Part shown: piece by piece, positions 44,879 through 56,585 of the stretch
Position numbering within the stretch: position 1 is the stretch's first letter
How the letters are laid out: each line of letters opens with the position of its first letter
NCBI GenBank assembly: GCA_036023115.1
Contig: JAYKKT010000079.1
Coordinates: 17,075,501-17,139,500 of the forward strand
Reading direction: 5' to 3'
DNA length: 64,000 bases
DNA from: Brasenia schreberi
Taxonomy: Eukaryota; Streptophyta; Magnoliopsida; Nymphaeales; Cabombaceae
Translations under genes and position numbers: made by a program
Notes under the pieces: generated by a model
Told to the model about the DNA's origin: nothing
The model's input: only the letters and a program-made list of their open reading frames with translations
The model's database searches: none

Positions 44879-46738
44879 TGTCACACCCGTACAGGTCGCG
44901 ACCAAAACCCGACCTGAGCCGATGCCACGTGACCGCTTCTCGCACGGGCGTGATGGTGAGCAGTAACCAAATACAGTACTAATTTAATGCAAACTCAAGA
45001 AATATCTAACTAAAATAAATATCCATATCAAAGTTTTAAACAACATGTCCAAAATGGTACAGGGCCCACCTAACAATAACCCCGAATAAAAGACTTTCTA
45101 ATCATTCGATACTTATCATACCATCTAAAATAAAAATGTAGCTCTATCATACTCTTACTCTGCTCCGTGTGCCTTCGAAGTGCTAGCTTTAGGATGAGCT
45201 GTAAAACAATAGGGTGAGCTCCTATACATAGCTCAGTAAGGAGGTTAAACATCTTTAAACAAAAAACATACTAAAAGCATGCATAGTTTACAATCATTTC
45301 ATAGCAAAGCACATTTACTTTGAAATCATGATATCAAATTCATACGCACACACTCACACAAATGCACACATCATTAGTTTCAATAATTATAGCCTATACC
45401 GTGTCTGCCTCAAAGCCACGGAAGTCGTCCGACCCTCCCTAATGTGACCTCGGTAACCCCGTCTACGACGGTAACCACGCCGACTCTCACGACAGAGTGC
45501 CCGGGAACACACCCTGTATTCGCCTCAAGCTGGATTGCCCGAGAGACCTGCAAGTCTCTAGAGACCCCACACAAAACACACAAGTACGACTCGTATATTC
45601 ACACATCATTATATTTCTAAAACTAATTACAGTTCATCACAATCACAAATCATATCTAGATCCACAATTATCCAAAATCAAACTCATATCCACACAACAT
45701 TTAAACAACATTTAAATACCACGTTCATACAACACATGCATATCAAAACATGCACTTTACCAAACAATATCATAAACATGTTCTATTTGAAAAGCATATC
45801 AAATAACCCATAATTGCGAATAACATTTCACAAACATTAATAAAACATTTATCAATCATGCACATTTAAATCTATCTAAAACAGTAAAATCACTTCTAGC
45901 ATGGTTCTGTAAAAGAATGCATAACCCCCTACCTGAAGGAGCGCTAAGATCGAGTCCCCAAGTTGTTGGGCCACTCTTATCACCACCAAATCCTCCAAAT
46001 TTAATATCTAAACAATTACAAATAATTAAAATATTCAAATTTATTTAACTATAAGTCTAACGAAATAAATTATATTCGAATCAGATCCCAAACCCCAATC
46101 TGGATCCGTTTAAGCTATCCGAGATCCAAATCGATACCCAGTTCCATATCTGATCCAAATGAGTGACACAATAGGTAGCTTGTGTCATTGTGTCAACAGA
46201 GAACCTTTAAGTACTAACACGAGTCTTGTTTCTAACTTAGAAACCCATTTCAAGACACAACCCAAACTTGACCCGTTTCTAACACAGAACCTATTTCTTA
46301 ACATGCGACATGAGGACACGACACGAATCAGTGTCGGTTCATAACATTTCAGACACGACACATCGTGTCTGTCACGATACGACACAAAAATGAGAGACAT
46401 GCCCAAAAGGTGCCGATTTTTTTTTTGGCATCGATTTTGCCGGTTTCCGGCGAATTGTAACCGTTTCCCGGCCAAATTGACTTACCTACCCTATCAAAAC
46501 ACTTAGTTCTACCTCAAACCTTCAATCCAATCCCAAAACGATGATTTTCAACAAGTTTTTCATAAAAAAATTAGAAAAAAAATGAAAATCTGAAAAATAA
46601 GTGAACTTACCGGATTCTGGCCGACTTCTCGTGTTTTCCGACTGGTTCGAGGCTGCCCCAACTCCCTGCAGAAGACACTATGAAGGGCCCTTTTTAAAGG
46701 CCCTTCATATCTTACATATGGCCGTTACTGACGTTACA
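44879..46738 (-). repeat. Gypsy 5' LTR
   Basis: 1860 bp, next to the primer-binding site. It matches 38979-40845 with scattered substitutions and small indels. Confidence 0.93.
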
Positions 46739-47089
46739 CGCTCTCCGTGCAGAGATGCCACGAGAAGTTCATCCTAATATATATGACCTTCAATTCAATG
46801 TGCAACTTTTTAATCCTCAAGTGAAAGCATTAGGTTTAACTATATTTCTGTATTGATTAGCTTAATACATAACATGTCACCTTGACACAAAACGAGAACT
46901 TTTCTTAAATGGTATTCTTTGGAGAGGAGAGAGAGTAAGCTGAATGATAGGAGGCTTTGACGCCCTTTGCTCCTTGTTGGGTATTCGTTTCTTGTGTGGT
47001 TAGGCTTTTGCCTTGATGTAACAACAACAAAACCTTTTTTCGTATTAAACAAAGGCTCATTGGAAAAAATTTAAAAGACTAATATATAT

Positions 47090-49170
47090 ATAACAAGATA
47101 AATATTTAGTTACTTATAAGAGTGGTTACAAACATAAATTGATTGTTTTGCTTGTAAAAAAAAGATAGATAATATTGTAAGACAATTAAAAAAAGCTTAA
47201 CTACACAACATCATTTTTTAGTTATAAATTTGCAGATAAGAAACTGAACAAAAAGATAAAAAATATATAAAACTATTAGGACTAAATAGTAGAACCTTAA
47301 AATAAGGAAGAAAATATATTTATAAAGAAAATTCTTCAAAGATATGCTAAGAATTATGTAGGTACAAACAATATGATTAAGCATATTAAGAAAAATAATA
47401 AAAAATATGTCAAGTGAATCAAAGGGAGGCTTATAAGTATAAAAGAAAGCTTAGTAGTACAGTGAAGTGGTACAAGATAAAGTTAAGGTAAAGAGGGCAT
47501 GCTACCAATCACATTATGTCAATAAAATTGATGAAACTTAGAAAGCGTATAAGAAAGCAAACAAAGAGATCAATATCTCATGACTACGTTGAGCATGGCA
47601 GTACAATTTCTTGATCTACATCAATCGGGGCCGAAGATATACAGCTCCTGTTAGCTCTTAGGAGTGACAAATTCCATCTAGTCATCGCATCCTCTGCATG
47701 ATTTGCGGTATGTCCAATAACCGACTTTATAATCACTTGTTACGGATGACGTTTGATGGCATTGAAACACCTGACTCCTCGTGTAGGAATCGTGGTGATT
47801 TGGTCGGGACCCTGAGCACCATTATCACTATGAAGATAAACATGACACTCATGTAACGATCCATGTGGCGTTCTCATGGTGGGTGGAGTCGGTACATCAT
47901 TCACTCTAATATGTACATTGGTGGTATTTCATAATTTTCATCACTGATTGTCAACACATACATATAAATGGAAAGCCGTGAGGATGACGGTCATGGAGTC
48001 TACTACCGCATCTGAGTTTTGTATAATTTTATTGTGATAAACTCGCTAATTAATAGATTGTTTGATAAATTGGGAAAATAAGAATATATTTTCCTTATAT
48101 GTAATGTATAATTTAAAAAATAAATATGCGATTTTTCTAATATACCCACCAATTATTCTATTTTTCTTAATTTTTAGAACCAATGACGATTAATGTTAGA
48201 AAGATCTATTATTGAGGTTATTCACTTGTCGAAACGTTTTATGAAACATTTTAGATTAAAACAAAAAAATATTTACATGATATTTATTGATTTAGAAAAA
48301 GCTTACGATGGTACATAAAAATAAGTGGAGTATAAAGGAATTTTTTAAGTTTAATATTGGATTACACAAGGTTGAACTTTAAGTCCATATCTTTTTATAT
48401 TAATTATTAACAAGTTAACAAAACATATCATAGATGAAGTACCTTGGTACATATTACTACAAATGATAGTGTATAAGAAAAAAGTTAACAAGAAATTGAA
48501 ACTATTGATAAAAACATTAAAAAGTAAATAATTTTAAATTAGTAGAATAAAGACAACATATATGAAGTACAAGTTTAATGGTTACTTCAGTTGACATAGT
48601 AATTAAGATTGTCACAATTGCATTCCACATGAAAGAAAGTTTTAAATACTTATGATAAATTTTTAGAGTGATTGAAAAATTGATGGAGATCTTACGCATA
48701 GAATTAATGTAAATTGGTTAAAATGGAGAGATGCATCAAATATTCTATGTGACAAGGAGGTGCCATTAAAGTTAAAAGTTAAATATTATAGATAAACAAT
48801 TTGATCAACTATATTTTATGGTTATGAATGTTAGGCAATTAATCATCATGTGTGGAATATATTCATGACATAAATGAAGATATAAATTTGTAGTCATGCA
48901 AGAAAAAATAGTATATATGATGATGTTATTAAAAATAATTTGAGAGTAACAGCAATAGAGGATAAAAAGAGGAAAGCTAATAAAACTCTAATAAGAAGAT
49001 ATAAGAAATTAGATAGTAAAAATATTAAAAGAAAAAGAAAAATTATGAAGTGTTGAAAAAAATAATAAAGAATGATCTAACTTATATTGAGTTAAGTGTT
49101 AGCATGCTAAAACTTTATGAAAATTAAAAAGAATTCATATATCTCATCCTATTTAGTATGAGAAAAAGTA
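47090..49170 (+). mobile_element. Old RTE LINE, heavily decayed and interrupted
   Basis: Matches to the RTE elements run from the end of the endonuclease (ACTTATAAGAGTGG...AAACATAAATTGATTG) through the linker to about 47565. They resume near 48193 in RT (GATCTATTATTGAGG...) and continue to the tail (CCTATTTAGTATGAGAAAAAG and TTG repeats, 49170). Very many indels, AT-rich drift. Between 47566 and 48192 the expected linker/RT part is replaced by unrelated sequence. Confidence 0.85.
47566..48192. other. [12 protein letters not shown] 0.6-kb segment inside the old LINE
   Basis: This is less AT-rich than its surroundings and lacks LINE similarity. The minus strand near 47930-47760 has an open stretch with VPTPPTMRTPHGSLHECHV, then DNGAQGPDQITTIPTRGVRCFNAIKRHP. 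I do not recognise it. It could be a captured gene fragment, part of another transposon, or filler DNA from break repair. Confidence 0.4.
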
Positions 49171-49174
49171 TTGT

Positions 49175-51081
49175 TGTTGTTATATATATATATATATTTA
49201 CGTACTTTCACGGAGCTCAAAATAATCTGTTGGCGTGGGGCTCTGTTCTATATAGGAGTTTGAACAACATGGCGAGGCGAAATCAACAATTAGTTGGCGG
49301 TTGGTCAAGTCTATGCTCCTTTCGAAAAAGCAACTCTCTCTCTCTTACACACACAGGAGAAAAAATATTTTTTAGATCATATATGGGTTACCTCGTAAAA
49401 CAGAAAAAAGAGGTCCATAAATTGCGCATGGTGCTCTGCTTTTGAAGGTGTTGCGTATTCGAAAACTTTATGCTGTAGGAGAATGCAAGTCTGTAGCAAA
49501 TGCATGTGCGTTTGTTTGTGGGCATTCCCTCAAGCACATGTATTAATGCTGATAAGATAGCATAGAAAATGGCCCGTTTCGTCTGCTTTTGCTGTAACAG
49601 TGGGCATACCCTCCTCGCCTTTCGTTTGAACACTGCAACGCCGCACTGTTACTTCATAAACATCGGGTGCATGCCCACATGGCCATTGCAGTTCAGCTCT
49701 CTTTTTAATCTTCTAAACAGGTCAAACCAGTGCTTGGTTTGAATCAATGTTTGCTGTCAGAGTCTGCTTTTTTATCAAATCTTTCTTTCTTTCTCTCTCT
49801 ATATAGAGAGAGAGAAAGAGAAAGGAAGAGAGAAAAAAAAGAAGAGAGGGATTGCTTCTGTTTCAATCTGCGAGCCGTGAACCGCTTCACCCAGGACGAG
49901 CCTGCTCGATTCGGCTATGAGCACGCAGGTTTGAACACTTCAGAGTGTCCATTTCTGACAATGAAAGCCTCGAAATCGTCTTACACATGCAGGAAGTAGT
50001 TATGGTGGTGGGGCACTCTTGGTGAATTTGTAAACGGGCTTACTGTGATCAGAATATCTGATAAAAGATGAGAGAAGATAAAAGCTGCTAAAACTTCCTT
50101 TATTGCTCTTCAGAAACACTATAACATATACTTGTTATTGTGACAAGGAACCTCCCTCTTGGAGATAAACCCTAGTAGATATTACAGTGCTTCACAAGTA
50201 TCATGATCAAGCTACACAAACTGGAACTGGGATTTGAAAAACCTCTCTTGAGTTCGGTTTGGAGCTGGGATTTGATTGTCATATTCAAACTATTTTAAAG
50301 ATTTATTTATTTATTTAATATTACCCCATGGATAAAGTCTTTTCTTCTCATTTCTGCCTCAACACATTTCGATTTCAACCAAACACAGAAAAGATTAAAA
50401 GAACAACAAAACTTAAAAATACCGATAACATCCGTTCCATGAGAGAAATTAGAGATAACGTATCTGAAGACGTAGGAGAAGGAGGACGGGGGGAGTTCCA
50501 GTTCAGGTACATTAAAGATTGCAGAGCAGGTTCGGTTCCGGTTCTATCAGCCGTGCTGGTTAGGAACCGGCTATCTCTAGATTATGCCATGAAAACATCT
50601 GCTGTCAATGCTATTATATTTACCCGTCCAATCAGTAATCAAGTGAATAATTGTACATTATTTTGTTGAACAGAAAAAGAGCAAAATACCTTTAATGGAA
50701 GCAAACCTCCATTATAGCCAGAAGAGGAAAGTTTAAAATGAAAAGTTGACAGCAGAGTAATTGCTTTCTTCTTCAGTTTAAATATAATTCTTAAATCTAC
50801 AAAAATATCTTAACAAAAATATCGATCATAAACTTTCAGATTGATGCCATGAAAAAACCATCTTATGGATTCCCATTCACATTGAGAGACAGACAGAGAC
50901 AGAGACAGAGACAAGGAACATCATTCTCATCTATATCATAAGTTTTTCATCTCTGTGGCTGCCTTTAGGACCGCTACTAAACTTGAAAGCAGACGGTGAA
51001 GGCTTAACTTAAGACAGAGAATCTCCAAAACCAAAACCCCAGAAGAAATACGCAATGCAGAACGAAGTGCCACTTCCCCAT
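49175..51081. other. Region downstream of the pectate-lyase gene
   Basis: It contains AT repeats at 49180-49198, a CT/GA inverted pair at 49790-49825, and a short GGTTCCGGTTC-type phrase near 50530. The last few hundred bases before 51082 may be the 3' UTR of the lyase gene. No other gene is recognised. Confidence 0.45.
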
Positions 51082-52849
51082 TTAGCATCGTCCCCCTCTC
51101 CTGCAACTGAGCGCCCCTGCAGTCACTGTTATGGCGCCCACCAGAGAAGATGGCCTCGCGCTTAGACTATAAGCTCTTGCATAGCTCCACGACGCGCCAC
51201 CACCTGAGGGAGTGAAGAAAGCACCATTCAAAAGCAGATCACCCTGAGATCTCCAATTCCAATTCTTCCATTGACTCTCTGGTGCATCTTCCCTTTTTGT
51301 TACCTGCCGTTATCATTTCATAATTAGCATTACACGCCAATTTACTGCAAAATCACAACCAAAACCGAGCTAGAGAGAGAGAGAAAGAGAGAGAGAGAGA
51401 GGCCGGAAACCCAAACAACGTAGAAATTACAACGTCCAAAGGCCGGGTAAACTGACCACAGAATTGCTCGCCTCGGTCTAATGCCCAATGATAACTATGT
51501 CCACATTTAATTCCAGAAAGATAGATCAATAAATACTTCTTTTACTGCTGCTGAGGCCTTTATAGGCTATTGAAACAAGGCAAACAGAAAATTAACGACC
51601 ACTTCATCTTTTAGCACTTTTGAAGCATTTCTCAGCCATTTAATTACTGAAAAAAGCAGATACAGAACTACCATTTTAGGAGCAAGAAATCTATTGCCTT
51701 GGCTATTGATAGTTGGGAAGCACTCCCCCCCTATGGCATACATTCTCCAATGGGTGTAGTCATTGTTCACCACATGGAAATATCCATGCCTGCATCTGCA
51801 AATGTAGAGATGTACAAATAAGAAGAGTACTCAAGTTAATGAAAAGCATTCTATTTGGTTGAAAAACACATATATAGCTAGAGATAAGTTACTATCGTAC
51901 CACATAATACACGTTGTTAATCAAATATTGCACATCGTTAACTAGGTGGAAAATGGTGTGCAAAATATAGGAATTAATAAAGTATCTTGCGATCCAAAAG
52001 AAGATCTTTTCTTTCATACCTTGGCATTCTCTGCACCGGCCCTTCTCCAAAATGGTTAAAGGCAATGGTGACTTGCATATTCTTGTCTCGAGTAAAAGTA
52101 TCACTATGACCCAAAAGCATGACTATGGATATAGCATCTCCATCGGATCGGGTCCGGTAACCGTAATGCTCAGGAGAGTCTCTCACATAGGCATTGCCCG
52201 CTGGTCTGCAGTCATGGATATGAAGGCCATGTATGATGATGTTGGTGACGAACTGGATGGTGATACAAGGACCGTTGGCTATGTGAACGCTCGCGCCACG
52301 GCCGTCTATCGTCTTGTAGGAGTTCACCATGAGCTCTTCCTTCAGCTTGATGACCATGTCACGCGCAAAGATGATCCATAATGGCTCGGTCTGGATGGCG
52401 CCGTAGCGCAGTGTGCCTGGTTTCGGGTTGACTGCATTGTCGCTAGGATCGGTAACAACGTAGATCTGGCCGTTCCGGCCGCCGATGGCATTCTTGCCGA
52501 AGCCGTAGGCGCAATCGGCGAGCCTCTTTCGACCCTTTTCCCAGTGGGGGTCACATCTCCAGCAGTCGTCGATCGGATTTCCTGTTGTGCAAGAGAGATA
52601 ACTCAACTGTCTCCTGCTATCAGAACCGTTGATGCCCCTGCACGCAAACCATAGATAAATCAAAGTGATGTGAAAGGTGACTTTAGTGGAGAAAAAATGA
52701 AGTTGGTAGTTCTGTATTGGAAGGTTTTGAGCGTTTACCTCTCTAATTCTGCAGTGATCTCATCTGGATCATACAGTGGAGCCGAGAAAGAAACACACGC
52801 AATGGAAACGAGAGAGAGAACAACGAAGGGAATGCAGAAACGAGTCTCC

Positions 52850-52851
<2 letters not shown>
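51082..52851 (-). CDS. Pectate lyase family 1 protein lacking part of the beta-helix core
   Basis: Secreted enzymes of this family cleave de-esterified pectin in the cell wall using calcium. Exons: 52851-52739, 52637-52020, 51795-51672, 51303-51082; 358 residues, all junctions in phase. A signal peptide starts [20 protein letters not shown]. Conserved parts follow: [62 protein letters not shown]. The catalytic-type [22 protein letters not shown] is present, and the C-terminus is [19 protein letters not shown] to CRRGGRC. Inside exon 2 the sequence runs GDAISI directly into VMLLGHSD. About 43 residues with WVDHC...DGLIDA, which carry calcium ligands, are absent without a frameshift. Exon 3 also departs from the family (GGECFPTI; about four residues short at its end). 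It is probably inactive, or a recent pseudogene with an open frame. Confidence 0.82.

Positions 52852-52900
<49 letters not shown>
52852..52900 (-). promoter_or_regulatory. CT-microsatellite leader of the pectate-lyase gene
   Basis: On the minus strand a pure CT run of about 46 bases ends directly before the start codon at 52851. It is likely 5' UTR. Confidence 0.6.
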
Positions 52901-53264
52901 AGAAGGGGAGGGATTTAAAGAGGAGCAAAGAAGGGCAGAAGTGTGAGCGAACTAAACAAATGGGTCGCTGTCACCGATTGGATCGTGAATTCTGGGTCTG
53001 TGAAGAAGACGCATGTGGAGTCTTTCTGCCGTTAAACCGGGGGAAAATATTCTCCTCCAATATATTTTTATGATCACCACACTCCCCGTAACTAAATGAC
53101 ATGATTTGCGGTGATTGACATTAATTCAATGATTACAGGTTTATGCTTGATGCCTTCATCTTTTCGGCAATACATGTCGAAATCTTTTCTTTTCTTTCTT
53201 TACATAATATATCACCAATATGGTAAGCCCAACTAATCCTGTTCAAGTCGAATCCACGGACAAC

Positions 53265-53335
53265 AAGTAAGCTTGCTTTTTTCCATACTACATTATAGTA
53301 CATGAGGTTGGCTACATGAATTCTTTGTTTCCACT
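53265..53335 (-). mobile_element. RTE LINE tail relic
   Basis: Segments near 53277 and GAGGTTGGCTACATGAATTC, TTTGTTTCCAC match the conserved tail of the LINE on the minus strand, with an insertion of about 12 bases. Confidence 0.6.
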
Positions 53336-53354
53336 TATTATTACAGTAAAACTC

Positions 53355-53680
53355 TTTCAACTAAACATGTTCGGTTTCGATGGTTTCACACAGTTGGTTT
53401 CAGTTTCCTTTTAAAACGTGTTATTGGAACCAAATCACTATATGACCGGTTTCGATTAGAGTTCCAAATCCATCAATTTTTGGATGGTTCCGATTCCAAT
53501 TCCAAAATATATTTAAAATTAATGGTTTGGAACCGTCGTTTTAAACTGGTTTTTGAAGATGATGAACCATAATTAAGCTGGAGGGACCCTATTTCCTGTT
53601 CCGATTCGACCAATTATGATTATCCGTATTTTTTTTGAACGATTCGGTTCTAGTTATGAACTGACCATGTCTACTCCCAA
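53355..53680. repeat. GGTTCC-rich dispersed repeat, copy 1
   Basis: Words such as GGTTTCGATGG, GGAACC, GATTCGGTTC and an AT-rich centre (AAAATATATTTAAAATTAATGG) recur in other copies at 55650, 56430, 59035 and 63595. Ends carry CATGTTCGG on one side and GACCATGTCTAC on the other. Complementary words on the two sides could make it a fold-back. No coding content. Confidence 0.55.
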
Positions 53681-54594
53681 CAGTGGTTTTCTCTGTAAGG
53701 CAGGCTTGAGTTCAAGACATTTGCTTAAGTGGAGCAAGTACAAACCCACTTGAACCAACCAAGATGTTTCATATCTAGAAATTCTTCTTCTTCCCCACAT
53801 GGTGACAGTTTCTCTTTGATAGTGGTTCCAACCTGAATTAAGGAAAAGGGTTGTGTTAACCAGCCGATGGCGAGCATAAAACCCAGCTCAAATCTCAATT
53901 CTACTCAGTGTTAGTACAAGTTATTCGCATAAAACTCACTTTTAGTAGCTCATTTGGAACCGTAGAGATCAAATTTATGGTCTGCCATTTTCCAATTTTA
54001 TGAGAAAATAGAATTGCTGTGGGGTTTAGCCAAACTAACGAGATCAAAGGGTTCAGCTTATTTGTGACTCGTTCCATTAGATTGTAACTTTTTTAGCAGC
54101 TCAAAGTTAGTCTAGTGATAATCATAATTGATGAGCTCTAATTAGACGATAGCTCGCTTGTTAAGCATAAAAGTTCTAAACATATAAAAAAATTCTTTTT
54201 CATTCAGCTTAAAAGATAGCTTTTTAATTCAATATTGAAAAGGAATTCTTTATTGATCAACAACAGGTACGTAAATCAACTAAGCAATTATTTTAGTATG
54301 TTTCTCGAACATTAGTTCACACACATACACGTAGAAATCTCGAGTTTCTAAACACCTTTTCACGTCAAACTCTACTAGACAATTTGTACTATTCATTGCA
54401 TGGATGGTACATAACGAGTCTCCCGTCAATATTGACATGAGGTTCGATGTTATTTAATGACACATGTACTTTCATCATTACTATGTGATTGATCACATCA
54501 ATGGTGTTGATGATCAAGTAATGCCTAGCATAAGTGAATGTCTAGTAATTCCCTCTCTTCCTTCCCCCCCCTCTCTCTCTCTATCCATCCATCA

Positions 54595-54622
54595 TCTATG
54601 TATGTATGTATGTATGTATCTA
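54595..54622 (+). repeat. TATG microsatellite
   Basis: About six tandem TATG units. Confidence 0.9.
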
Positions 54623-54640
54623 TTTATATATGGTCAAACT

Positions 54641-54853
54641 CATTCATGCTCAAATCTACTTAAACATTTCAACCGTTCTATCAATGCGATCGATAATGAA
54701 GATTTGAATTTAAAAAATGAATTATGCTGTTGTGCATTAATTGTGAAGCACAAAAAGTACAACAACACAATTCGCTTTTAAATTTCATATCTCCACTATT
54801 AATTGTACCAATTGAACAACGGAGATGTTTGAGCATATGTAAGCCTGAGTGGG
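54641..54853. repeat. AT-rich fold-back (MITE-like), copy 1
   Basis: It starts CATTCATGCTCAAATCTAC and ends GGAGATGTTTGAGCATATG; parts of the two ends are inverted complements. The inner parts also pair (GATTTGAATTTAAAA with TTTTAAATTTCATATC). Related copies are at 54902 and 60108. Confidence 0.55.
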
Positions 54854-54901
54854 GTTGAACATATAACACTATATATAGGTAGTGATAAATTCTCCAACTC
54901 T

Positions 54902-55080
54902 ATTCATGCTCAAATCTACTCAAACATCTTTATTATTTGGTTAACATAATCAATAATAGAGATTTAAATTAAAAGTATCATTATAGTTTTGTATTACATT
55001 TAATATGTATTAAATACCTTTTACATTATCATTTCAAAGATTGAATAACTGAGATGTTTGAATAGATTTGAGTATGAATA
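54902..55080. repeat. AT-rich fold-back (MITE-like), copy 2
   Basis: The terminal inverted repeat is clear: ATTCATGCTCAAATCTACTC and ACATCT at the left; AGATGTTTGAATAG and ATTTGAGTATGAAT at the right. About 180 bp, non-coding. It is arranged directly after copy 1 in the same orientation. Confidence 0.65.
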
Positions 55081-55649
55081 TTATTTGAGCATTTACTAAT
55101 ACCTCTCTCTCTCTATATATACATATTATGCATGATATATACAAACAATACTATATATAACATATATCAAAACAAATCATTTAATTTGAAAGATTGATTA
55201 TTGAGATTTAAATTTAAAAAGCAAAAATATATTTATAAAAATAAAAGTGTGCCTTTTGCTTTATAAAGCCTTCATCTTTTAGGTTTTCAATCCAACCCAA
55301 AGAATGAGCATGGGGTCTCGTTTGGTGGGTCCAGTGGCTCGTGATATGTGCTTTTAAAGGACTGGTAAAACAAAGTATCCGCAGGAATCCTTGACTTGTT
55401 TGGAACTGGAAATATGGTCAACTTTGAGTTGTTTTCTGTTCCCGAATGGAAACTTTTCAATGTGAAATTCGTATAAATATTTTTAATTTAATAACCTAAG
55501 TATGCACTCAATTCCCGTACATATAATGCTTTCCACTATTTAAGAAGCTAAAATGATTGATTGCTTATTCACAGGATCCGTATTTCTCTTACCTAAGGAT
55601 GAAATCATCTCTCTCTCTCTCTCTGGGCTGATTAAACATGATCAGTTTC

Positions 55650-55945
55650 TAACAGGTTCGACCGAAATCGAATCGGATCAGAATCAAGTGAATCTGAAAC
55701 CAAAGCTAGACCTGGAACTGGGGACTGTTTGGTTTGATTCTGCTTTCACCTCTTATAAAATTATGACGGTTTCAAACCGTCCGTTCTAGTATTTTTAAAA
55801 TTTATTATTATATTTTTCAAACTTTTAAATAAAAATACCGATTCCCAAGTCAAACCAAAATCATCTAGTTGGTTCCAAAAAAAGTAAATGGACTCGGTTC
55901 TTTTACGGTGCCAGGTTATGGGTTAACCGAAACCAGACATGAGGC
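55650..55945. repeat. GGTTCC-rich dispersed repeat, copy 2
   Basis: It contains GGTTCGACCGAAATCG, GGTTTCAAACCGTCCGTTC, an AT-rich centre, then GGTTCCAAAAAAAG and GTTAACCGAAACCAGACATGAG. Same layout as the copies at 53355, 59035 and 63595. Confidence 0.55.
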
Positions 55946-56114
55946 TACTAGGACTGATAATTGAAACTAGCAATCCTAATTAGGGTCGCTCATGGTGAAC
56001 TCGTCAATTCAAGATCTTGTTTAGATGATTTTCTTATAGTGTTCTTCTTTACAAACTTGAGCATAAGAAAATTCAATTTAAAATTCAATTTTATACCACA
56101 TTCATTCATGCTGA

Positions 56115-56430
56115 AAATGCGAAGACCCTTGCTGTAACTTGTTCACTACATTCGGGCGACAATATAGTGGGACTAACTTCTTTACCCACATTTGCCCATA
56201 ATGTGAGAACCCTCTTTAAAATTGATTCACTGCATCCGGGTGAAAATGAGACTCTTGCTTACTTTTCATTACATTCGGGCTCTCCGGTATGTTGGTAAGA
56301 GAGAACGCCCTAACACAATGTTGATAATTTGTAGAATCCATGGTAGATAAGTTTGACAAAGTTTTATGCTAGTTGTCGGAAGTCTAACGCAACCCTCCTC
56401 CTTTATCTTGGATTGGGACCGGAATCATGC
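56115..56430 (-). mobile_element. Orphan 5' end of an RTE LINE
   Basis: This reverse-oriented segment matches the GC-rich 5' region of LINE copies 1 and 2 (CACTACATTCGGGCGACAATATAG; ACCCTCCTCCTTTATC). No 3' part is nearby. LINE insertions are normally truncated at the 5' end, so a piece with only the 5' end implies a later deletion or a captured fragment. Confidence 0.75.
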
Positions 56431-56585
56431 GGGAACCTATAGTTTGAAACTGCTTGTTCTATAATTTTAATAATTTTTAATCAAAATTTAACTTTTAAAA
56501 TATTTTTCAGTTCTAAAAAGTTTAAAACTTAAACCAGAACCGAAATCGATGATTCCAAACAAGAACCGAATCCAAAACGGGCGAC
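56431..56585. repeat. GGTTCC-rich dispersed repeat, partial copy
   Basis: Its phrases (GAACCTATAGTTTGAAACTGC, TTCTATAATTTT, AACCAGAACCGAAATCG) match the copy at 59035-59410. It abuts the orphan LINE 5' end. Confidence 0.5.

Larger units (their letters stand above)
38979..46738 (-). mobile_element. Ty3/Gypsy retrotransposon, complete ends, degenerate inside
   Basis: LTRs at 38979-40845 and 44879-46738 have TG/CA ends. CGCTC is duplicated at 38974-38978 and 46739-46743. The primer site TGGTATCAGAGCC (44863-44875, minus) is 3 bases from the 5' LTR, and a polypurine tract AAGGGGGGTAGAA lies beside the 3' LTR near 40847-40860. The interior is only 4.0 kb and all coding parts carry stops. The RT-RNase H part is shortened. 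The LTRs remain very similar over their whole length, with scattered differences. Confidence 0.95.

Noticed and set aside
49730..50669. Frames of 89 and 113 codons
   Set aside because: The first runs through a CT/GA microsatellite; the second has no recognisable domain or splice partner.
52052..52381. Plus-strand frame of 109 codons over the pectate lyase
   Set aside because: It is the reverse shadow of exon 2, which has strong family similarity.
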